Part shown: in pieces, positions 44,331-57,005 of the stretch
How positions within the stretch are numbered: position 1 is the stretch's first letter
Layout of the letters: every line of letters starts with the position of its first letter
Origin: Erodium maritimum
Taxonomy: Eukaryota > Streptophyta > Magnoliopsida > Geraniales > Geraniaceae
Direction: 5' to 3'
Length of the DNA stretch: 64,000 nucleotides
Assembly: GCA_963921825.1 (NCBI GenBank)
Contig: OY997589.1
Location: 3,534,001-3,598,000, forward strand
The notes under the pieces: generated by a model
What the model saw: only the letters and a program-made list of their open reading frames with translations
Told to the model about the DNA's origin: nothing
Database searches by the model: none
Translations under genes and position numbers: made by a program

Positions 44331-47300
44331 TTTTCACCGATTTCTGCATACTATAGTATGTCGGAACTGACAAAAACGTGAAAAAAATTAGTATCGGGTT
44401 AAAACATGCATGGAGAATTAGAATATGCATGTCTACGCATACCCACTATTTTTAGGACATTCCGAGTTCGTTAGGTCAATGAAAAACAGATTTTTCGGAT
44501 TTTCACCGTTTTCGGCATACTATAGTATGTCAGAACCGGAAAAAAACTGTAAAGAAATTATTATCGGGTTAAAACATGCATGGAGAATGAGAATATGCAT
44601 ATCTACGCATACCCACTATTTTTTAGGCCAATCCGAGTTCGTTAGCTCTATGAAAAATAGAGTTTTCGGTTTTTCACCAATTTCGGCATTCTATAGTATG
44701 TCAGAACCGGCAAAGAAGTGAAAAACAATTATTATCGGGTTAAAACATGCATGTAGAATGAGAATATGCATTTCTACGCATTACCACTATTTTTTGGTCA
44801 TTCCGAGTTTGTTAGGTGAATGAGAAACAGATTTTTCGGTTTTTCACCGTTTTGGGTATACTATAGTATGTCAGAACCGGCAAAAAAGTGAAAAAAACTT
44901 ATTATCGGGTTAAAACATTGATGGATACTGAGAATATGCATATCTACGCATATCCACTATTTTTGGGCCAATCCGAGTTCGTTAGGTCAATGAAAATGAG
45001 ATTTTTCGGTTTTTCACCGTTTTCGGCATACTATACTATGTCAGAACCGGCAAAGAAGTGAAAAAAAATTATTATTGGGTTAAAACATGCATGGAGAATG
45101 AGAATATGCATGTCTACGCATACCCACTATTTTTAGGTAATTCCGAGTTCGTTAGGTGAATGAGAAACAGATTTTTCGGTTTTTCACCGATTTCGGCATA
45201 CTATAGTATGTCAAAACCGGAAAAAAAGAAAAAAAATTATTATCGGGTTAAAACATGCATGGATAATGAGAATATGCATATCTACGCATACCCACTATTT
45301 TTAGGCCAATCCTAGTTCGTTAGGTCAAAGAAAAATAGATTTTTCGGGTTTTCACCGTTTTCGGCATACTATAGTATGTCAGAACCAGAAAAAAAGTGAA
45401 AAAAAAATTATAATCGGGTTAAAACATGCATAGAGAATGAGAATATGCATATCTACGTATACCCACTTATTTTAGGTCATTCCGAGTTCGTTAGTTCAAT
45501 GAAAAATAGATTTTTCGGTTTTTCACTGATTTCGGCATAGTATGTCAGAACCGGAAAAAAAGTGAAAAAAATTATTATTGGGTAAAACATTCATGAATAA
45601 TGAGAATATGGATTTCTACGTATACCCACTATTTTTTGGTCATTCCGAGTTCGTTAGGTCAATGAAAAATATATTTTTCGGTTTTTCACTGATTTCGGCA
45701 TACAATAGTATGTCAGAACCGGAAAAAAAGTGAAAAAAATTATTATTGGGTTAAAACATGCATGGATAATGAGAATATGCATTTCTACGCATACCCACTT
45801 ATTTTAGGCCAATCCTAGTTCGTTAGGTCAATGAAAAATAGATTTTTCGGTTTTTCACCGTTTTCGGCATACTATAGTATGTCAGAACCGGCAAATAAGT
45901 GGGAAAATATTATTATCGGGTTAAAACATGCATGGAGAATGAGAATATGCATATCTACGCATACCCACTATTTTTAGGCCAATCCGAGTTCGTTAGCTCT
46001 ATGAAAATGAGATTTTTCGGTTTTTCACCGTTTTCGGCATACTATAGTATGTCACAACCGGAAAAAAAGTGAAAAAAAATTATTATCGGGTTAAAACATG
46101 CATGGAGAATGAAAATATGCATATCAACGTATACCCACTTATTTTAGGTCATTCCGAGTTCGTTACGTCAATGAGAAATAGATTTTTCGGTTTTTCACTG
46201 ATTTCGGCATAGTATGTCAGAACCGGAAAAAAAGTGAAAAAAAATTATTATTGGGTTAAAACATGCATGGATAATGAGAATATGCATATCTATGCATACC
46301 CTCTATTTTTAGGCCAATCCTAGTTCGTTAGGTCAATGAAAATGATATTTTTCGGTTTATCACAGTTTTCAGCATACTATAGTATGTCAGAACCGGCAAA
46401 AAAGTGAAAAAAATTATTATCGGGTTAAACAGGCATGGATAATGAGAATATGCATATCTACGCATACCCGCTATTTTTAGGTCATTCCGAGTTCGTTAGG
46501 TCAATGAAAAACCGGTTTTTCGGTTTTTCACCGATTTCGGCATACTATAGTATGTCAGACCGGAAAAAAAGAAAAAATTTTATTATCGGGTTAAAACATG
46601 CATGGATAATGAGAATATGCATATATACGCATACCCACTATTTTTAGGCCAATCCTAGTTCGTTAGGTCAATGAAAAATAGATTTTTCGGTTTTTCACCG
46701 TTTTCGGCATACTATAGTATGTCAGAACAGGAAAAAAAGAGACAAAAATTATTAGTGGGTTAAAACATGCATGGAGAATGAGAATATGCATATCTACGCA
46801 TACCCACTATTTTTAGGCCATTACGAGTTCGTTAGGTCAATGAAAATGAGATTTTTTGGTTTTTAACCGTTTTCAGCCTACTATAGTATGTCAGAACCGG
46901 CAAAAAAGTGAACAAAAATTATTATCGTGTTAAAAACATGCATGGAGAATGAGAATATGCATATCTACGCATACCCAGTATTTTTAGGCCAATCCGGATT
47001 TGTTAGGTCAATGAAAATGAGATTTTTCGGTTTATCATAGTTTTCGGCATACTATAGTATGTCAGAAACGGCAAAAAAGTGAAAAAAAAATTATTATTAG
47101 GTTAAAACATGCATGGATAATGAGAATATACATATCTACGCATACCCACTATTTTTAGGTCATTCCGAGTTCGTTAGGTCAATGAAAAACTGATTTTTCG
47201 GTTTTTCACCGTTTTCGGCATTCTATAGTATGTCGGAACCGGCAAAAATGTGAAAAAAAACTTGTTATCGGGTTAAAACATGGATGAATAATGAGAATAT

Positions 47301-48894
47301 GCGTATCTACGCATATCCACTATTTTTAGGCCAATCTGAGTTCGTTAGGTCAATGAAAATGAGATTTTTCGGTTTTCCACCGTTTTCGACATACTATACT
47401 ATGTCAGAACCGGCAAAAAAGTGAAAAAAAATATTATCGGGGTAAAACATGCATGGATAATTAGAATATGCATATCTACGCATACCCACTATTTTTAGGC
47501 CAATCTGATTTTGTTAGGTCAATGACAATGAGATTTTTCGGTTTATCACCGTTTTCGACATACTAAAGTATGTCAGAACCGGCAAAAAAGTGAAAAAAAA
47601 TTATTATCGGGTTAAAACATGCATGGAGAATGAGAATATGCATATCTACGCATACACAGTATTTTTAGGCCAATCCGAGTTTGTTAGGTCAATGACCATG
47701 AGATTTTTCGGTTTATCACCGTTTTCGACATACTATAGTATGTCAGAACCGTCAAAAAGTGAAAAAAATTATTATCGGGTTAAAACATGCATGGAGAATG
47801 AGAATATGCATATCTACGCATACCCGCTATTTTTAGGTCATTCCGAGTTCGTTAGGTCAATGAAAAACTGATTTTTCGATTATTCACCGATTTCGGCATA
47901 CTATAGTATGTTAGAACCGGAAAAAAACTAAAAAAAAATTATTATCGGGTTAAAAAATGCATGGATAATGAGAATATGCATATCTACGCATACCCATTAT
48001 TTTTAGGCCAATGCTAGTTCGTTAGGTCAATGAAAAATAGATTTTTCGGTTTTTCACCGATTTCGGCATACTATAGTATGTCAGAACCGGCAAAAAAGTG
48101 AAAAAAATTATTATCGGCTTAAAACATGCATTGAGAATGAGAATATGCATATATACGCATAACCACTATTTTTAGGCCAATCAGAGTTCGTTAGCTCTAT
48201 GAGAAATAGATTTTTCGGTTTTTCACTGATTTCGGCATACTATATAGTATGTCTGAACCGGCAAAAAAGTGAAAAAAATTATGAACGGGTTAAAACATGC
48301 ATGAAGAATGAGAATATGTATATCTACGCATACCCTCTATTTTTAGGTTATTCCGAGTTCGTTAGGTCAATGAAAAACAGATTTTTCTGTTTTTCACCGA
48401 TTTCGGCATACTATAGTATGTAAGAACTGGAAAAAAAGTAAAAAAAATTGCTATCGGGTTAAAACATGCATGGATAATGAGAATACGCATATCTACGCAT
48501 ACCCACTATTTTTAGGCCAATCCTAGTTCGTTAGGTCAAAGAAAAATAGATTTTTCGGGTTTTCACCGTTTTCGGCATACTATAGTATTTCAGAACCGGA
48601 AAAAAATTGAAAAGAAATTATAATCGGGTTAAAACATGCATGGAGAATGAGAATATGCATATCTACGTATACCCACTTATTTTAGGTCATTCCGAGTTCG
48701 TTAGGTCAATGAAAAATAGATTTTTCGGTTTTTCACTGATTTCGGCATTAGTATGTCAGAACCGGAAAAAAAGTGAAAAAAAATTATTATCAGGTTAAAA
48801 CATGCATGGATAATGACAATATGCATTTCTACGCATACCCACTTATTTTAGGCCAATCCTAGTTCGTTAGGTCAACGAAAAATAGATTTTTCGG

Positions 48895-50120
48895 TTTTTC
48901 ACCGTTTTCGGCCTACTATAGTATGTCAGAACCGGAAAAAAAGTTAAATGAAATTACTATCGGGTTAAAACATGCATGGAGAATGAGAATTTGCAGATCT
49001 ACGCATACCTACTATTTTTAGGCCAATCCGATTTCGTTAGCTCTATGAAAAATAGATTTTTCGGTTTTTCACCGATTTCGGCATACTATAGTATGTCAGA
49101 ACCGGCAAAAAAGTAAAAAAAATTATTATTGGGTTAAAACATGCATGGATAATGAGAATATGCATTTCTACGCATACCCATTATTTTTAGGCCAATCCTA
49201 GTTCGTTAGGTCAATGAAAAATAGATTTTTCGGTTTTTTACCGTTTTCGAAATACTATAGTATGTCAGAACCGGAAAAAAAGTGAAATTAAATTATTATC
49301 GGGTTAAAACATGCATGGAGAATGAGAATATGCATATCTACGCATACCCACTATTTTTAGGCCAATCCGAGTTCGTTAGCTCTATGAAAAATAGATTTTT
49401 CAGTTTTTCACCGATTTCGGCATACTATAGTATGTCAGAACCGGCAAAAAATCGAAAAAAATTTATTATCGGTTTAACAAATGCATGGAGAATGAGAATA
49501 TGCATGTCTACGCATACCCACTATTTTTAGGTCATTCCGAGTTCGTTAGGTCAATGAAAAATAGATTTTTCGGTTTTTCACCGATTTCGGCATACTATAG
49601 TTTGTTAGAACCGGCAAAAAAGTTAAAAAAAATTAATATCGGGTTAAAACATGCATGGAGAATGATAATATGCATATCTACACATACCCACTATGTTTAG
49701 GCCAATCCGAGTTTGTTAGGTCAATGAAAATGAGATTTTTCGGTTTATCACCGTTTTCGGCATATTCTAGTATGTCAGAACCGGCAAAAAAGTGAAAAAA
49801 AATTATTATCGGGTTAAACATGCATGGAGAATGAGAATATGCATATCTACGCATACCCGCTATGTTTAGGTCATTCCGAGTTCGTTAGGTCAATGAAAAA
49901 CAGATTTTTCGGTTTTTCACCGATTTCGGCTTACTATAGTATGTCAGAACCGGAAAAAAATTAAAAAAAATTATTATCGGGTTAAACATGCATGGAGAAT
50001 GAGAATATGCATATCTATGTATACCCACTTATTTTAGGTCATTCCGAGTTCGTTAGGTTAATGAAAAATAGATTTTTCGGTTTTTGACTGATTTCGGCAT
50101 ACTATAGTATGTCAGAACCG
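48895..50120 (+). repeat. Satellite block duplicated at 51780-53005
   Basis: Private variants such as GAATTTGCAGATCTACGCAT and AAATCGAAAAAAATTTATTA recur at an offset of 2885 bp, which is 17 monomers. The copy starts exactly where the copy of the 42880-44330 block stops. Confidence 0.85.
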
Positions 50121-53100
50121 GAAAAAAAGTAAAAAAAATTATTATTGGGTTAAAACATGCATGGATAATGAGAATATGCATTTCTACGCATACCCATTAT
50201 TTTTAGGCCAATCCTAGTTCGTTAGGTCAATGAAAAATAGATTTTTCGGTTTTTTACCGTTTTCGAAATACTATAGTATGTCAGAACCGGAAAAAAAGTG
50301 AAATTAAATTATTATCGGGTTAAAACATGCATGGAGAATGAGAATATGCATATCTACGCATACCCACTATTTTTAGGCCAATCCGAGTTCGTTAGCTCAA
50401 TGAAAAAAAACATTTTTCGGTTTCTCACCGATTTCGGCATACTATAGTATGTCAGGACTGGCAAAATAGTGAAATTTTTTTATTATCGGGTTAACACAAG
50501 CATGGGGAATGAGAATATGCATATCTACGCGTACACACTATTTTTAGGTCATTCCGAGTTCGTTAGGTCAATGAAAAACGGAGTTTTCGTTTTTTTCACC
50601 GTTTTCGGCATACTATAGTGTGTCAGAACCGGCAAAAAAGTGAAAAAAAATTATTATCGGTTTAAATGATGCATGGATAATGAGAATATGCATATCTACG
50701 CATACCCGCTATTTTCAGGTCAATCCGAGTTCGTTAGGTCAATGAAAAAAAGATTTTTCGGTTTTCACCATTTTCGGCATACTATAATAATTCAGAACCG
50801 GGAAATAAGTGGAAAATATTTTTATTATCGGGTTAAAACATGGATGAAGAACAAGATTGTGCATATCTATGCATACCCACTACTTTTAGGCCAATCCGAA
50901 TTCGTTAGGTCAATGAAAAATAGATTTTTCGGTTTTTCACCGTTTTCGGCATACTATATAGTATGTCAGAACCGGAAAAAAAGTGAAAAAAATTATTATC
51001 GGTTTAAAACATGCATGGAGAATGAGAATATGCATATCTACGCATACCCGCTATTTTTAGGTCATTCCGAGTTCGTTAGGTCAATGAAAAACAGATTTTT
51101 CGGTTTTTCCCCGATTTCGGCATACTATAGTATGTCAGAACCGGAAAAAAAGTAAAAAAAAAAATTATTATCGGGTTAAAACATGCATGGATAATGAGAA
51201 TGTTCATATCTACGCATACCCACTATTTTTAGGCCAATCCTTGTTCGTTAGGTCAAAGAAAAATAGATTTTTCGGTTTTTCACCGTTTTCGGCATACTAT
51301 AGTATGTCACAACCGGAAAAAAAGTTAAAAAAAATTATTATCGGGTTAAAACATGCATGGAGAATGAAAATATGCATATCTACGTATACCCACTTATTTT
51401 AGGTCATTCCGAGTTCGTTACGTCAATGAGAAATAGATTTTTCGGTTTGTCACTGATTTCGGCATAGTATGTCAGAACCGGAAAAAAAGTGAAAAAAATT
51501 ATTATTGGGTTAAAACATGCATGGATAATGAGAATATGCATATCTACGTATACCCACTATTTTTAGTCCAATCCTAGTTCGTTAGGTCAATGAAAAATAG
51601 ATTTTTCGGTTTTTCACCGTTTTGGGCATACTATAGTATGTCTGAACCGGAAAAAAAGTGAAAAGAAATTATTATCAGGTTAAAACATGCATGGAGAATG
51701 AGCATATGCATATCTACGCATACCCACTATTTTTAGGCCAATCCGAGTTCGTTAGCTCTATGAAAAATAGATTTTTCGGTTTTTCACCGTTTTCGGCCTA
51801 CTATAGTATGTCAGAACCGGAAAAAAAGTTAAATGAAATTACTATCGGGTTAAAACATGCATGGAGAATGAGAATTTGCAGATCTACGCATACCTACTAT
51901 TTTTAGGCCAATCCGAGTTCGTTAGCTCTATGAAAAATAGATTTTTCGGTTTTTCACCGATTTCGGCATACTATAGTATGTCAGAACCGGCAAAAAAGTA
52001 AAAAAAATTATTATTGGGTTAAAACATGCATGGATAATGAGAATATGCATTTCTACGCATACCCATTATTTTTAGTCCAATCCTAGTTCGTTAGGTCAAT
52101 GAAAAATAGATTTTTCGGTTTTTTACCGTTTTCGAAATACTATAGTATGTCAGAACCGGAAAAAAAGTGAAATTAAATTATTATCGGGTTAAAACATGCA
52201 TGGAGAATGAGAATATGCATATCTACGCATACCCACTATTTTTAGGCCAATCCGAGTTCGTTAGCTCTATGAAAAATAGATTTTTCAGTTTTTCACCGAT
52301 TTCGGCATACTATAGTATGTCAGAACCGGCAAAAAATCGAAAAAAATTTATTATTGGTTTAACAAATGCATGGAGAATGAGAATATGCATGTCTACGCAT
52401 ACCCACTATTTTTAGGTCATTCCGAGTTCGTTAGGTCAATGAAAAATAGATTTTTCGGTTTTTCACCGATTTCGGCATACTATAGTTTGTTAGAACCGGC
52501 AAAAAAGTGAAAAAAAATTAATATCGGGTTAAAACATGCATGGAGAATGATAATATGCATATCTACACATACCCACTATGTTTAGGCCAATCCGAGTTTG
52601 TTAGGTCAATGAAAATGAGATTTTTCGGTTTATCACCGTTTTCGGCATATTCTAGTATGTCAGAACCGGCAAAAAAGTGAAAAAAATTATTATCGGGTTA
52701 AACATGCATGGAGAATGAGAATATGCATATCTACGCATACCCGCTATGTTTAGGTCATTCCGAGTTCGTTAGGTCAATGAAAAACAGATTTTTCGGTTTT
52801 TCACCGATTTCGGCTTACTATAGTATGTCAGAACCGGAAAAAAATTAAAAAAAATTATTATCGTGTTAAACATGCATGGAGAATGAGAATATGCATATCT
52901 ATGTATACCCACTTATTTTAGGTCATTCCGAGTTCGTTAGGTTAATGAAAAATAGATTTTTCGGTTTTTGACTGATTTCGGCATACTATAGTATGTCAGA
53001 ACCGGAAAAAAAGTGAAAAAAATTATTATTGGGTTAAAACATGCATGGATAATGAGAATATGCATTTCTACGCATACCCACTTATTTTAGGCCAATCCTA

Positions 53101-55052
53101 GTTCGTTAGGTCAATGAAAAATAGATTTTTCGGTTTTTCACCGTTTTCGGCATACTATAGTATGTCAGAACCGGAAAAAAAGTGAAATGAAATTACTATC
53201 GGGTTAAAACATGCATGGAGAATGAGAATATGCATATCTACGCATACCCGCTATTTTTAGGTCATTCCGAGTTCGTTAGGTCAATGAAAAACAGATTTTT
53301 TGGTTTTTCACCGATTTCGGCATCAAAACCGGAAAAAAAGAAAAAAAAATTATTATCGGGTTAAAACATGCATGGATAATGAGAATATGCATATCTACGC
53401 ATACCCACTATTTTTAGGCCAATCCTAGTTCGTTAGGTCAAAGAAAAATAGATTTTTCGGGTTTTCACCGTTTTCGGCATACTATAGTATTTCAGAACCG
53501 GAAAAAAAGTGAAAAAATAATTATAATCGGGTTAAAACATGCATGGAGAATGAGAATATGCATATCTACGTATACCCACTTATTTTAGGTCATTCCGAGT
53601 TCGTTAGGTCAATGAAAAATAGATTTTTCGGTTTTTCACTGAATTCGGCATTAGTATGTCAGAACCGTAAAAAAAGTGAAAAAAAATTATTATTGGGTTA
53701 AAACATGCATGGATAATGACAATATGCATTTCTACGCATACCCACTTATTTTAGGCCAATCCTAGTTCGTTAGGTCAATGAAAAATAGATTTTTCGGTTT
53801 TTCACCGTTTTCGGCACACTATAGTATGTCAGAACCGGAAAAAAAGTGAAATGAAATTACTATCGGGTTAAAACATGCATGGAGAATGAGAATATGCATA
53901 TCTACGCATACCCACTATTATTAGGCCAATCCGAGTACGTTAGCTCTACGAAAAATAGATTTTTCGGTTTTTCACCGATTTCGGCATTCTATAGTATGTC
54001 AGAACCGGCAAAAAAGTGAAAAAAAATTATTATCGTTTTAAAACATGTATGGAGAATATGCATGTCTACGCATAACCACTTTTTTTAGGTCATTCCGAGT
54101 TCGTTAGGTCAGTGAAAAATAGATTTTTCGGTTTTTCACCGATTTCGGCATACTATAGTATGTCAGAACCGGCAAAAAAGTGAAAAAAAATTATTATCGG
54201 GTTAAAACATGCTTGGAGAATGAGAATATGCATATCTACGCATACCCACTATGTTTAGGCCAATCCGTGTTTGTTAGGTCAATGAAAATGAGATTTTTCG
54301 GCATACTATAGTATGTCAGAACCGGCAAAAAATTGAAAAAAATTATTATCGGGTTAAACAGGCATGGAGAATGAGAATATGCATATCTACGCATACTCGC
54401 TATTTTTATGTCATTCCGAGTTCGTTAGGTCAATGAAAAACAGATTTTTCGGTTTTTCACCGATTTCGGCATACTACAGTATGTCAAAACCGGAAAAAAA
54501 AATATATTATCGGGTTAAAACATGCATGGATAATGAGAATATGCATATCTACGCATACCCACTATTTTTAGGCCTATCCTAGTTCGTTAGGTCAATGAAA
54601 AATAGATTTTTCGGTTTTTCACCGTTTTCGACATACTATAGTATGTCAGAACCGGAAAAAAAGTGACAAAAATTATTATCGGGTTAAAACATATATGGAG
54701 AATTAGAATATGCATATCTAATCATACCCACTATTTTTAGGCCAATCCGAGTTCGTTAGCTCAATGAAAAATAGATTTTTCGGTTTCTCACCGATTTCGG
54801 CATACTATAGTATGTCAGGACTGGCAAAATAGTGAATTTTTTTTATTATCAGGTTAAAACATGCATGGGGAAGGAAAATATGCATATCTACGCATACCCA
54901 CTGTTTTTAGGAAATTCCGAGTTCGTTAGGTCAATGAAAAACAGTGTTTTCGGTTTTTCACCATTTTCGGCATACTATAGTGTGTCAGAACTGGCAAAAA
55001 AGTGAAAAAAATTTATTATCGGTTTAAATGATGCATGGATAATGAGAATATG

Positions 55053-57005
55053 GAAATAATAGTATCTCTTACAATGAGTCTGTTGAAACGATCTCCGCGC
55101 CGGAACAGGAAATCCTGCATCATCGATGAGATGGTTGCCTTTTGCTCTGGTATGTTATCGCTCTATGCAGAGTTTCTGGCTATTCTCCCAGCGAAGGTCC
55201 AGTCCACGGATGGCCCAATCACCGGTGGTGTTGCACGGAAGCGTCGGAGCAGGAGTCCGGTTGTTGATCGGAAGCGTCGGAGCAGGAGTCCGGTTGTTGC
55301 ATCCAAGAAGAAACAGGGCCAGCCAGGTGAGATCGATTCTATCCCGGTTTTATTCCCTTGGCTGGTCCAAAGGAAAAGGATGGAGCGTGCTCAGACAGAT
55401 CACTGGGTCGCCGGCGAAGACGTCCGGTTCAGTACGTGACGAGCGACACGGAGTTATACGTTCGGAATCTACCTTATCCGGCGTCTGAGGAGTAGTTCCG
55501 GGACGAGCTCTCAAAGTTTGGCGAAATCGATTCTCTTTCGCTGGTGAAGAAAGCTAACAGGATGGGTCGGTTTTTTGGTTTCGTCCGTTTCACGTCGTCC
55601 TCGGCAGCGTCTCAGGCTGTTAAGACTCTAAACGGTGCTTTAGTGAGAGGACATGTGCTATTCGCGGCGTTTTCTCAGCACCCTTTGGTCTCTCCGGCGA
55701 CCGAGCCAGTCGGGAACAGGAAACAGAGCATAAGCTCTGTTTCACATATCGAACCGACTCTCCTCCCCGGTGAGCTAGCCCGATCAGTTGGCAAGGTGAT
55801 GGAGTCTCCTACAGGGCTACAGCCTCGATTGGATATTTCTTCTCGGCGACATACGGCTTCTCCGGCGACTGGACCTGACCGGACTGAAAAACAGAGCATG
55901 GCCCCTGTTTCATGTGCTGCTCCGGTTCCTTGTTTTGGTGAGCTTGCATGGTCAGTTGCTATTGCGACGGGATCTCCTGGAGGGTTAGAGACACTTCCCT
56001 CTCCGGTACAAACCTCGGGGACGACTGAACCGGTCTCCGTTGAGTTACCAGTTTCTTCTTCCCCCGGTTCAGGATTTGGGTCCGTGTTTTCAGGGATTGC
56101 TGATCACGGGAATTCGAATTCGAAAGCTTGTGGTGATCCAGTGGTGAGCGCACCTGATATCTCGGCTGGATTAACTTCGCCAGTTGACTTGGACGGCGTC
56201 TCTACAGTGGATCTGAGCTGCGCCAAAGGTGGACTGGTTGGGCCTCGGATTCCTTTGGGCCAGGAAGTCTCTCTTGGCGGGCCTGGTTTAATTCGGGCTG
56301 CTGATGGCCTGGTTGGAACAGGTCTGCCTTGTGGGCTCCCTGGGCCTGCGTTTGTTCCGTCAGATAAGACACATTCGATGGCTCGAGAGGACCCGAGCCT
56401 GGACACCATTTTTAAGCGAATGGAGACTGATCTGAGCCCCTCAGTTAGGGGCTCGGTTGTCCCACCTTCGGAGCTCGGTTTCCAAGGAAGTCCGTGGAAG
56501 GAAGCCTTGCAAAAACCGGCATCGGTGGCTGTGCGCAGAAAACGTGGTCGTCCAAAGAAGGGCCTGGAGAAGGTGATTGCACAACCAGTGACAGTGTATC
56601 AGACGAGGGCCAGGACTTCTGCGGATAAAGGGGATAACAAGGGTCGTCTCTTGGTGGACGTAGACAAGATTGATAGCTCGGGCAACTGGAGCTACAATAC
56701 GAAGGTGGGTAGGAAAGCTGTTGATCTCTGCTTCTTAGCTTCCGAGGGAGAGAAGGACAGGGATATTTTGGAACCGACTTCTGACCAAGTATTATCCCCT
56801 GTTCCGGTTTCAAACCGTTTTAATTGTTTGAACCCGACAAGGAATTAGGCAAGATGTTTGTACGTTTTGTTTTTTTCGGGTTCTGTTTTTTGCTCTTTGT
56901 AGCTGTACTAGTTAAAGGAAAAGACCTCTTTGGATCTTTTCTTGCTTTGTTCTATTTCTTTTTAGAACATTTTCTCAATAAATTTTTAGCTTATCAAAAA
57001 AAAAA
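55053..57005 (+). mobile_element. ORF1-only LINE inserted in the satellite
   Basis: The satellite is split at GATAATGAGAATATG (55038-55052) and resumes after GATAATGATAATATG (57006-57020), a 15-nt target duplication with one difference. The next satellite base follows in register. The insert has a 21-nt leader, one ORF1-type region, a 157-nt 3' UTR with AATAAA and an end of the form GCTTATC plus a run of about 10 A. There is no endonuclease or reverse transcriptase region, and no room for one. Confidence 0.9.
55074..56848 (+). pseudogene. LINE ORF1 protein (RRM, basic repeats, AT-hook), broken
   Basis: It begins at ATG 55074 (MSLLKRSPRRNRKSC). A duplicated basic segment RKRRSRSPVV follows, then an RRM with SDTELYVRNLPYP, KFGEIDSLSLVKKANR and GRFFGFVRF. 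The C-terminal part is Ser/Pro/Gly-rich with an AT-hook-like RRKRGRPKKG encoded at 56533-56562. There are two lesions. A frameshift between about 55340 and 55400 moves from the frame of 55074 to the frame of the RRM. A TAG at 55493-55495 stands where the relative at 59980 has TGG. Downstream the frame is open to 56848. In plant L1-like elements ORF1 binds the element RNA. Confidence 0.85.

Larger units (their letters stand above)
41238..55052 (+). repeat. Satellite array, monomer about 170 bp (left block)
   Basis: Head-to-tail monomers of 169-172 bp, all in one orientation. Each reads through GGGTTAAAACATGCATGGAG, ATATGCATATCTACGCATAC, AGTTCGTTAGGTCAATGAAA, TTTTTCGGTTTTTCACCG and CATACTATAGTATGTCAGAA. 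The first unit or two (41238-41340) are degenerate. Point variants are frequent and some monomers carry short deletions, for example near 54300. Length and AT-richness are those of centromeric or heterochromatic plant satellites. With the right block there are roughly 98 monomers. Open frames of 60-160 codons arise because a 171-bp monomer is 57 codons; they are not genes. Confidence 0.97.
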
